A stretch of DNA of 6,245 nt from Acidobacteriota bacterium (GTDB lineage Bacteria; Acidobacteriota; Thermoanaerobaculia; Multivoradales; JAHZIX01): contig JAGQSE010000692.1 of the NCBI GenBank assembly GCA_020439725.1, positions 1 through 6,245 on the forward strand, given 5' to 3'. The translations under genes and the position numbers were made by a program. A model generated the notes under the pieces. That model worked only from the letters and a program-made list of their open reading frames with translations. It searched no databases and was not told where the DNA came from. This document shows positions 1-5,900 of this stretch, one piece after another. The stretch's first letter is position 1. Every line of letters begins with the position of its first letter.

Positions 1-65
1 GCATCGGCTGCAACATCAAGTGGCGCCCGGGCAACGAGCCGGAGTACTTCAAGGGGAAGGGGTAG
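1..65 (+). CDS. Thioredoxin/AhpC-TSA family protein, C-terminal end (partial)
   Basis: Reading from base 3, the window opens inside a coding frame that gives IGCNIKWRPGNEPEYF plus four more residues and ends at TAG (63-65). I recognise the IGCNIKW-(R/K)-PGNEP tail as the C-terminus of a family of bacterial thioredoxin-fold proteins (AhpC/TSA or redoxin type), where it closes the domain just after the final strand and helix. Such proteins are thiol-disulfide or peroxide-handling redox proteins. The CxxC or peroxidatic cysteine would lie upstream, outside the window, so activity cannot be judged here. The stop is followed by a GC-rich hairpin, and the next gene begins 186 bases later with its own ribosome binding site, so the two need not be co-transcribed. 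The identification rests on a short but distinctive tail. Confidence 0.68.
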   Translation, partial: IGCNIKWRPGNEPEYFKGKG

Positions 66-74
66 GGGCTCACG

Positions 75-99
75 GCTCCGGCCGCCGCGTCCCCGGAGC
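75..99 (+). terminator. Hairpin after the thioredoxin-like gene (terminator-like, no T-tract)
   Basis: GCTCCGG (75-81) pairs perfectly with CCGGAGC (93-99) across an 11-base loop, nine bases after the stop codon at 63-65. No run of T follows, so a classical intrinsic terminator is not shown. A second inverted repeat lies just beyond: GGTCTGG at 101-107 against CCAGACC at 139-145, with a 31-base loop. The 66-251 gap holds no supportable gene. The hairpins could mark the transcript end or simply reflect high GC content. Confidence 0.3.
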
Positions 100-240
100 G
101 GGTCTGGCTACTCTCGCAGCCTCTGGTGGCCGCCGGCCCAGACCGCCCGGCTGCCAGCCGATTGGCTTGCCTCGGGCGAAATCTGTCGAGCTGTGTCCGT
201 CTATCTCCGATGAAGATCAGAGTGTGAACACCGTTCGGAA

Positions 241-246
241 AGGAGG
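241..246 (+). promoter_or_regulatory. Ribosome binding site of the SGNH hydrolase gene
   Basis: AGGAGG lies five bases before the ATG at 252, a near-perfect Shine-Dalgarno sequence. It fixes this start over other candidates in the overlapping frames and suggests efficient translation. I could not identify a convincing -35/-10 pair in the 66-240 gap. Confidence 0.8.
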
Positions 247-251
247 CGGCG

Positions 252-1184
252 ATGGCATCGGAAGAGCACGTGCGGCAGGCATTGAAGATCGGCGAGGAGC
301 AGGCGACTCTCCTGATGGAACGACGAGCCGAGATGCTCGATCGGCGGTCGGCTGCAGTTCGCACCCGGGGACCTGCGGCGATGGCCCACGTGGGCTCACC
401 CTTCGAGGGGTCTACCGGCGCCGCCACCGCCGGAGTGTTGGTGGCGGAGGGGGACTCGTGGTTCGATTACCCGTTCCATGACGTGCTCAAGAACCTCGAG
501 GATCAGCACGCCTTCGATGTCGAATCAGTGGCCCACCGTGGGGATGCCATCGAGGAAATGGCGTACGGGGGTGGCCAGCTCGACGAGCTCATTCGCCTGC
601 TCGAAAAGCTCAACCGCCGCGAGGTCAAGCCCAAAGCTATCTTGCTCTCGGGCGGCGGCAACGACCTGGCGGGGGATGAGTTCGCGATGCTCCTCAACCA
701 TGCGCTCTCGCCCATCGCCGGGCTTTCCCCGGCAATGATCGACGCGGTCATCGACCAGCGCATCCACACCGCCTACACCACCATCCTGAGCGCCGTGACG
801 AAGGTCTGCGACGACACCCTCGGCCACCCAATCCCGGTCGTCGTCCACGGGTATGACTACCCGGTTCCCGACGACCGCGGCTTCCTCGGCGGCTGGAGCT
901 TCCTTCCCGGCCCTTGGCTCGGTCCCAGCTTCCGCGAGAAGGGCTTCCAGGCGCTCAACGACCGCAAGGCGATGATGGTCACGTTGATCGACCGCTTCAA
1001 CGACATGCTCCAGGCCGTAGTGGCGATCCCGGCGTTCGCCCATGTCCACTATCTCGACCTGCGGAACACCCTCTCGACCGCCCCCGCCGACTACGAAGAC
1101 TGGTGGGCCAACGAGCTCCACCCCACCAAGCGGGGCTTCCGCGCCGTCAGCGATCGCTTCGCGGTGTTGCTGGGGACGGTGTAG
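252..1184 (+). CDS. SGNH/GDSL-type hydrolase family protein
   Basis: The 310-residue protein carries SGNH-hydrolase landmarks in order. Block I is GDSWFDYP (67-74), with the presumed nucleophile Ser69. A block II-like Gly lies in AHRGD (G97). Block III is SGGGND (133-138), giving the oxyanion Asn137. Block V is NELHP (287-291), with the presumed catalytic His290. Enzymes of this fold are mostly esterases, lipases or acetyl-hydrolases; the substrate cannot be told from sequence. The first 60 residues are charged and helical-looking, and there is no signal peptide or membrane segment, so a cytoplasmic location is likely. The middle (about 198-230, HGYDYPVPDDRGFLGGW and onward) is rich in aromatic and Gly residues and looks conserved. 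The usual Asp of the block V DxxH motif is Asn287 here. The start is set by AGGAGG five bases upstream. The gene is monocistronic by context, since the next gene is on the other strand. The family call is firm, the function is not. Confidence 0.87.
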   Translation: MASEEHVRQALKIGEEQATLLMERRAEMLDRRSAAVRTRGPAAMAHVGSPFEGSTGAATAGVLVAEGDSWFDYPFHDVLKNLEDQHAFDVESVAHRGDAIEEMAYGGGQLDELIRLLEKLNRREVKPKAILLSGGGNDLAGDEFAMLLNHALSPIAGLSPAMIDAVIDQRIHTAYTTILSAVTKVCDDTLGHPIPVVVHGYDYPVPDDRGFLGGWSFLPGPWLGPSFREKGFQALNDRKAMMVTLIDRFNDMLQAVVAIPAFAHVHYLDLRNTLSTAPADYEDWWANELHPTKRGFRAVSDRFAVLLGTV

Positions 1185-1198
1185 GGGGGCCGGCGGGC

Positions 1199-1223
1199 GA
1201 TCAAGGCCGGGCAACCTTGGATC
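1199..1223 (+). terminator. Terminator-like hairpin after the SGNH hydrolase gene
   Basis: CAAGG (1202-1206) pairs with CCTTG (1215-1219) across an eight-base loop. The stem extends with GAT (1199-1201) against ATC (1221-1223) once a bulged G at 1220 is allowed. It begins 15 bases after the stop codon. No T-tract follows, so this is only a plausible transcript end. Confidence 0.33.
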
Positions 1224-1305
1224 GAGGAATCGGCGGCGTTTCGGGGAGAGGCTGGTAGCGGAGCGCGGACAGTTTGTAAGTCAGACTTCCAATCTGTACA
1301 CGGGT

Positions 1306-1318
1306 GAATCCGCGGCGA
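1306..1318 (+). repeat. Left copy of an imperfect 13-bp direct repeat flanking the toxin-antitoxin module
   Basis: GAATCCGCGGCGA here matches GAATCGTCGGCGA at 1908-1920 in 11 of 13 positions, in the same orientation. This copy abuts the antitoxin stop codon (1319-1321 on the minus strand), so the two copies closely bracket the two-gene module. It may be a remnant of a target duplication or attachment site, but a 13-bp match with two mismatches could also be chance in GC-rich DNA. Confidence 0.35.
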
Positions 1319-1588
1319 TCAGCGCTCGACAAGCCGCCCGGCGAGGTATTTGTGCAACACGCTCGCCATCAGGGTCTGGTAGGGCATCCCCTCGCTCATC
1401 GCCCGGATCTTGAGCTCGCGGAGATCGGCGCTCGACATCCGGATGTTCACCCGCTCCGCCTTGCGAGATACGGCACGCGCTGCAGCGCGATAGGCTTCGA
1501 TTTCCTCCGCAGTGAGCACGGCCTTTTCGAGAGACCCTTCCTCGTAGGCTTCGAGGATCTCCAGCTCTTCGGGAGACAGATCGCTCAT
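1319..1588 (-). CDS. CopG-type ribbon-helix-helix antitoxin of a type II toxin-antitoxin system
   Basis: This 89-residue protein has two parts. Residues 1-40 are acidic and helical (SPEELEILEAYEEG), the type of segment that usually wraps the toxin. Residues 45-83 read as a ribbon-helix-helix DNA-binding domain: strand ERVNIRM (45-51), helix 53-65, turn EGMPYQ (66-71) and helix 71-83 ending in LHKYLAGRL. The GxPYQTLxxSxLHKY signature is typical of the CopG antitoxin family. It should neutralise the upstream toxin and autorepress the pair. Its ATG lies within the toxin's end (ATGA overlap at 1585-1588) and is preceded by AAGGAG at eight bases' spacing, a far better ribosome site than the toxin's, which fits the need for excess antitoxin. 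It is the second gene of the pair, the reverse of the commonest antitoxin-first order. Confidence 0.86.
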   Translation of the reverse strand: MSDLSPEELEILEAYEEGSLEKAVLTAEEIEAYRAAARAVSRKAERVNIRMSSADLRELKIRAMSEGMPYQTLMASVLHKYLAGRLVER

Positions 1589-1854
1589 TTGCCTAGCTCC
1601 TTCTTGGCCTTGCGGCTCGGGATGATGGTCTTGAGGAAGAGGTGGTCGTCGTCCTCGACGAAGGGAACGAGGTAGACATACTCGGCCAGCTCGAGAACAA
1701 AGATCCTCTGGCCGGGATACTTCTCCTGGTTTGGATGATGCCGTACGTCGAGAGCTTCATCATGCTCCAGATGAAACGCGACCTCTTCGAAGGAGACGCC
1801 CCGATGCTGCTGAAGCCACAGGTTCTTCTCAGCACTCCAGCGCAGCGGCTTCAC
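1585..1854 (-). CDS. BrnT/RelE-superfamily-like toxin of a type II toxin-antitoxin system
   Basis: This 89-residue protein has the BrnT-type pattern. WSAEKN (6-11) matches the W-x-x-x-K-N opening. HRGVSFEEV (17-25) matches the HGVSFEEA helix start. A central HPNQEKYPGQRIFVLEL strand region follows, then the C-terminal FLKTIIPSRKAKKE (73-86), which corresponds to the R-I-I-S-A-R-K-A block of that family. BrnT-like proteins have a RelE-like fold and act as ribonucleases that stop translation; the conserved basic residues K75, R81 and K82 are candidate active-site or RNA-contact residues. The start is GTG at 1852-1854. In-frame extension is blocked by TAG twelve bases upstream and no Shine-Dalgarno sequence is visible. 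The call is toxin by fold pattern and by pairing with a CopG-type antitoxin. The exact family (BrnT or a neighbouring RelE-like branch) is less certain, because BrnT classically pairs with BrnA. Confidence 0.78.
   Translation of the reverse strand: MKPLRWSAEKNLWLQQHRGVSFEEVAFHLEHDEALDVRHHPNQEKYPGQRIFVLELAEYVYLVPFVEDDDHLFLKTIIPSRKAKKELGK
1597..1602 (-). promoter_or_regulatory. Ribosome binding site of the antitoxin gene, inside the toxin gene
   Basis: On the minus strand AAGGAG lies eight bases before the antitoxin ATG (1586-1588), within the last codons of the toxin gene. It decides the antitoxin start and allows translation independent of, or coupled to, the toxin. Confidence 0.7.
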
Positions 1855-1860
1855 GAGTTG

Positions 1861-1889
1861 AAGCTAATCTTGCGTGTGCCGAATGTCAA
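1861..1889 (-). promoter_or_regulatory. Candidate promoter of the toxin-antitoxin operon
   Basis: On the minus strand a consensus TTGACA (1884-1889) is followed by exactly 17 bases and then TAGCTT (1861-1866), a weak -10 matching at three of six positions. Transcription would begin about seven bases on, at or next to the toxin GTG (1854), giving a leaderless or nearly leaderless mRNA. That agrees with the lack of a Shine-Dalgarno sequence for the toxin. The -35 is strong and the -10 weak, so this is a suggestion rather than a demonstrated promoter. Confidence 0.42.
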
Positions 1890-1907
1890 CACGCCAACTC
1901 TCCGTTC

Positions 1908-1920
1908 GAATCGTCGGCGA
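1908..1920 (+). repeat. Right copy of the imperfect 13-bp direct repeat flanking the toxin-antitoxin module
   Basis: GAATCGTCGGCGA matches the left copy at 1306-1318 in 11 of 13 bases. It overlaps the string GTTCGAATC (1904-1912), which looks like the T-loop of a tRNA, but the flanking bases do not form a five-pair stem and no complete tRNA is present. The repeat lies upstream of the toxin promoter and before the DinB gene's ribosome binding site. Confidence 0.35.
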
Positions 1921-1949
1921 GCCCGTCCATGGTCGGCTTGCCTGGCGGT

Positions 1950-1954
1950 GGAGG
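1950..1954 (+). promoter_or_regulatory. Ribosome binding site of the DinB-family gene
   Basis: GGAGG lies seven bases before the ATG at 1962. It selects this start over an in-frame open stretch that runs upstream to about 1731 but overlaps the toxin gene antisense and shows no domain homology. Confidence 0.72.
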
Positions 1955-1961
1955 ACCTACC

Positions 1962-2459
1962 ATGACCGACCACCCGACCTTTCTCGCCTATCTCGATCGG
2001 GTGCACGCGCGGACGCGGCGGGTGGCGGTGTTGGTGCCGCCGGGGGACGTCGAGTGGGCGCCGGCGGAGGGGCGGATGACGTTTGGGGATCTGCTGCGGC
2101 ATCTGGCGGGGATCGAGCGCTACATGTACGCCGAGACCGTCTGGGGCCGGCCGAGCGTTTACCCCGGTCACGGCCCGGAGCGGGCGGCGGGGTTTGAGGC
2201 GGTGCTGGCCTACTACGACCGGCTGCACGCCGAGTCGCGCGAGCTTTTCGCCAGCCTGCCGCCGGAGCGCTTGACCGAGAAGTGCCGGACCCCCGCGGGC
2301 ACCCCAATCACCGTCTGGAAATGGCTCCGCGCCCACCTCGAACACGAGGCGCATCACCGCGGTCAGCTCTACCTGATGCTCGGTCTCAGGGGTGTCGAGG
2401 TGCCGCAGCTCTACGGCTTGACGGCGGAGGAAGTCCAGGCGCGGTCGGGGGGTGCGTGA
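1962..2459 (+). CDS. DinB-family (four-helix bundle) metal-dependent protein
   Basis: The 165-residue protein has the DinB/YfiT layout. Helix 1 is at about 4-25, then MTFGDLLRHLAGIERYMY (39-56) carries the first metal His (H47), a linker WGRPSVYPGHG follows, then helix 3 (about 76-98) and AHLEHEAHHRGQLYLML (124-140) with H128 and H132 completing the His triad. The HHRGQ motif is highly characteristic. Members of this superfamily bind a divalent metal. Those with known activity are thiol-dependent transferases using bacillithiol, mycothiol or glutathione, while many are uncharacterised stress proteins; which applies here cannot be told. There is no signal peptide, so it is cytoplasmic. Length is normal for the family. 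It is divergently oriented from the toxin-antitoxin pair across 107 bases and ends 26 bases before a degraded gene. The family call is firm, the substrate unknown. Confidence 0.88.
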   Translation: MTDHPTFLAYLDRVHARTRRVAVLVPPGDVEWAPAEGRMTFGDLLRHLAGIERYMYAETVWGRPSVYPGHGPERAAGFEAVLAYYDRLHAESRELFASLPPERLTEKCRTPAGTPITVWKWLRAHLEHEAHHRGQLYLMLGLRGVEVPQLYGLTAEEVQARSGGA

Positions 2460-2485
2460 GCGGATCACCCCGGCGGACTAGCCCG

Positions 2486-2787
2486 GTCGCGGCCGTCCAC
2501 GCGGCGACCCTGACGATGGTCAACCACAGCCACTGGGACATCCACCACCTCTTCCTCTCGCCCTCCGACGAGGAGGAGTGGGGCCCCGGCTCGGCGAGCA
2601 CGTCCTCTAGTCCGGCGGCACCTTCGACCTCGACGGCGTCCCCTGTGACACCTACGACATGCTGCTGGTCGACGAGGACGGTGACGAGTGCGTCGTGGCC
2701 GAGGCCAAGCTCTGCGGCGACGACGGCTACGTGATCACCGACGACGACCTGCTCGCTTGTCAGAGTGAGACTTCTGGGGAGGGGTGA
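2486..2787 (+). pseudogene. Degraded small acidic, probably once secreted, protein (frameshift plus amber stop)
   Basis: One frame from 2486 reads VAAVHAATLTMVNHSHWDIHHLFLSPSDEEEWGP and is open to about 2587. The rest of the domain continues in the frame one base back: LGEHVL, a TAG stop at 2608-2610, then SGGTFDLDGVPCDTYDMLLVDEDGDE and on to ITDDDLLACQ, ending at TGA (2785-2787). I recognise the pieces as one small uncharacterised family in which GP-DQ-LGEHV and SGGTF are contiguous. The sequence has therefore lost about one or four bases near 2587-2590 and gained an in-frame amber codon. The region before VAAVHA lacks a hydrophobic signal-peptide core, so the 5' end is damaged too. The paired cysteines in PCDTYD, ECVV, KLCG and LACQ suggest disulfides in an exported protein. 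Function is unknown. A sequencing error could explain one lesion, but three independent ones make a real pseudogene more likely. Confidence 0.72.
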
Positions 2788-2797
2788 GGGGTAGCCG

Positions 2798-2844
2798 TCC
2801 CGGCACCGCGACTGGCCATGCCTTTGGGGGTCGCGGTGCCGGGA
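2798..2844. terminator. 15-bp perfect inverted repeat between converging genes (possible bidirectional terminator)
   Basis: TCCCGGCACCGCGAC (2798-2812) is perfectly complementary to GTCGCGGTGCCGGGA (2830-2844), with a 17-base loop. It starts 11 bases after the pseudogene's stop and lies 69 bases beyond the end of the minus-strand NTPase gene, so it sits where transcription from both sides meets. Neither side has a T-tract, so it may act as a stem-only or Rho-assisted terminator or 3'-end protector. Its long perfect stem also resembles a dispersed intergenic palindrome. Confidence 0.55.
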
Positions 2845-2913
2845 TCTGCGATCTGACGGAAGAGGAAGCGCGAACGAGGAAGGGGTTGCTAAGAAGGATC
2901 TCCGTGCAGCCAT

Positions 2914-5900
2914 TCAGTCTTTCGTGCGAGCGGATTGAAGCTGCGCCTTGGTGATGTTGGCCTCCTCGAGGTAGGCGCCACTGAGGTAGGCGCCAATGAG
3001 GAAGGCGCCAATGAGGAAGGTGCCAATGAGGTGGGCGCCACGGAGGTCGGCGCGTTCGAGGTCGGCGCCACTGAGGAAGGCGCCACGGAGGTCGGCGCCA
3101 CGGAGGTCGGCGCCACGGAGGTGGGCGCCACGGAGGTCGGCGCCACGGAGGTGGGCGCCTCGGAGGTGGGCGCCAATGAGGTCGGCGCCACGGAGGTCGG
3201 CGCCACGGAGGTAGCAGCCGGCGGGGAACGGCCCCCTTGGCCGATAACCACCGGCGTTGATCCGCGCGGAGTAGTTGGAGAAGTACACGAGTTCGGGTCC
3301 CGAGGGAGCGAAGAGCACGACCGTCTTGGCCCCAACCGCCCGCGCGATTTGATAGCGCCGGGAGACCGGGCTCCGATCTGCTCGCTCATCCTCGGCCGTC
3401 AACCTGCGATCGGTCTCGAGCCAGCCGCCCTGGGCCGCCATCTCCCCGTGCACCAGGCCGGCGAGAAGGCAGAGCGCATCCCCCAGGTGTGCGTCGACGC
3501 TGGTGGTCCGGGCCGGGGTTGGCAGTTGCCGGCGGTCGGACCGGAGACGAAGGTCCTCAACGATCTCGACCGCCAGCGGCTTCTCCGGGTACTCGTACTC
3601 CGCATAGCCGGTTCTCTTGGCGGGTTGCGGGCGCAGATGGACGCCTTCCCCCCACCAATCCCACGCGTCCGCCAGCGCGTCGCGGACCCGTTCCCACTGC
3701 TCACGGGTCAGCGCCGCGGTCGGTTCGCCTGGTAGCTCGACCGGCGGGGCGAAGGAGCGCTCGATTTCCCAGGTGAGCAGCCTCTGTATGTGGCGCGAGA
3801 CCTCTGGGGTCAGCCAGATGGGGCCCAGGAGCTTGGCGAGGCGGTGACACAGCGCGCGCCGGGGATCGGTCTCCTCGAAATCTTTCCAGAAGAGCTCGGG
3901 GTCCCGTTCCGGAAGATGCGCCGGTGCCTTGCAGCCGTAGGCCTTGAGCTCCTCGACCACCTGCTCGGCAAAGAGATATTCGCGGAAGCTCTTGTGGCTG
4001 AACTCGGCCCCCAGCTCGCGGCGCCCACCCTTGAAGAAGAAGCTGATCATCAGACGCGCTAGGACGTTCTTCTGCTCCAGCTCTTTCACCGAGTGGTCGA
4101 GCTCCCCGGCGTCGAGCCCAAGCCGCAGTGCCAGCTCGTCGTGGGGGATCGACTCGCGACCGAGGTTGGTCATCGCCTCGGCGGTTTTGCGCAGCAGCCA
4201 ACGCAGGCGGTGGCCAGCGATCATCGCGGAACCCTCGGGCTCAAACTTTGATTCCACGGTCTTGCCCGCCTTGTCGATGACCAAGTTGACGAGGTTGCGG
4301 TAGAGGGCGGTGGTGTCGGCGAGGATCTCTTCCGAGGCCCCCGGGTGCGCAGCCAGAACGCGCAGCGCCAGATAGGCGAGGAGGGGCAGGCCGAGGATCT
4401 CGAGGGTCTCGTCGGTGGAGTGACTCTTGAAGCCTTGGGCCTCGGCCTTCTGGCGCATGTCGAAGCTGGCTCGATAGCGCTCGAGCACCGCCGGCAACGC
4501 CGTGACCTGGGAGAGGCTCCAGCTCGTCGGGCCGTCCTGGGATTCGAGCGCCTTGGCGGTGGCCTCTTTGACGGTTTCGACATAGCCCTCGAGCTGTTCG
4601 GGAGACAGGTCGCGCACGGTGAGCAGCCGGGTGTCGTCGCGCAGGAACTTGGACTCTGAGATCGCGTGGGTGGGCCGGCCGGCGAGGATGACGCGGATGG
4701 GGACGGCGCGGTTCTCGAGGTAGAGGCGGCGTACGCCTTCCAGCATTCGCTCGACGCGTTGTTGGTAGCCCAGCGAGCCGGTGACGGTGATCTCGTCCCA
4801 GCCGTCGAGGATCAGGACATAGGGACAGATCCTGGTGCCGCGAAAGAGCACCGACTCCTTGAAGATCGACCCGTCGAGGAAGAGATCTTTGCCAAAGGTC
4901 AACTCGTCGGCGTTTGGGGTGCGTTCGAGGTCGGTGATCTGCACCGCTGCGGGGAGCGCCTCCTCGGTCGCCGCGTCTTCGCGCGCGTCGAGGTGCTTGA
5001 GCTCGACACGGATCGGACGCAGCCCGAGCCGCACCAGCTCCCAGGCGAGGCGGAGCGTCAGCGACGACTTGCCCGAGCCCGCGACCCCCTGGAGCACGAT
5101 GGCCTCTTTGAAGCCCGGGTCCGCGATCAGGCCGAGGACGGTGTCGATCAACGGCTGCCGGCCGCCGAATTTTTCGAGGAAGGGGTCGACACGCTCGTCG
5201 CGGGGGGTCTCCTCGGTGCGCGCGCCCTTCGCCTTGCGGACCTCCTGCCACCGAAGCACTCCGCAATCGGTCTCGGTGTAGACCTGTCGGAGCGTGAACG
5301 GTTCGCGGCCGAGGACCGGGCGCTCCTCGAAGAGCCAGCGTTGGTAGTCGGCGTGCTCGAGGAGCGCGTCGTAGGCGCGGGCTTCGTCGGTCTGGAGGTC
5401 GAGGTGATCGCGGAAGGGTGCGAAGCGCTCGCGAGTCTTGCCGTGGCTGAGGATACCCTTGAGGTTGGGGACCAGGCGGATATGGACCTGGTGTTGCAGG
5501 TCGCGGAAGCCGGCGTCGTCGAGCCCGAGCCCATTCGCTGACATGCGGAGGTACTCGTCGGCGTCCTTGACGAACGGGTGCTGTAGTGCGGATCGGTAGG
5601 AGAAGCCTTGGAAATCGTAACTTTCCGGCGGATTGGCAGCTCGGAGCTCCTTGAGGGCCGCCTTGCGCACGGCAGGCTCCGTCACGTCGGTCTTCTGCTC
5701 CCCGCGACTCCGCAGCACCTCGGGCAGCGCCTGCTCGACGGCGCGCTGGTAGGCGAGGGTGAAGGCCAGGTAGCCGAGCTCGGCCGGATCGTCGATCTTG
5801 CCCAGCTCGGCGAAGAGCTTGAGCACGAAGCGCACCGGCGGCAACGCATCCGCCAGCGCCTTACCCGCCGCCTCCGCCCAGGGTGACGCCTTGGCCAGGG

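Noticed and set aside
525..1214. Minus-strand 229-residue frame opposite the SGNH hydrolase gene
   Set aside because: Antisense shadow with no recognisable domain. The plus strand has a strong ribosome site and the catalytic blocks.
1904..1912. GTTCGAATC as evidence of a tRNA gene before the DinB gene
   Set aside because: The flanking five-base stems do not pair and no cloverleaf can be built around it; it is kept only as part of the repeat observation.
1731..1961. In-frame upstream extension of the DinB gene
   Set aside because: It runs antisense over the toxin gene, has no DinB homology, and GGAGG before the ATG at 1962 fits the family's usual length.
2971..3210. The regular 15-bp units as a CRISPR array or origin iterons
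   Set aside because: Units are contiguous, with no spacers, and lie in frame inside a protein-coding gene.
2935..3735. Long plus-strand frame of 266 residues with VGATEVGATEVGA repeats
   Set aside because: It is the antisense shadow of the 15-bp array. Any frame across a 15-base repeat reads as a pentapeptide repeat, and the minus-strand frame is the one that joins a full NTPase and has the A-x-L-x-G pattern.
4241..5266. Minus-strand 341-residue frame inside the NTPase gene
   Set aside because: It overlaps the NTPase in another frame of the same strand, is Arg/Pro-rich with no domain, and is explained by high GC content.
4666..5541. Plus-strand 291-residue frame opposite the NTPase gene
   Set aside because: Composition is that of an antisense shadow (many Glu, Gly, Val), with no motif, and the opposite strand has clear Walker motifs.
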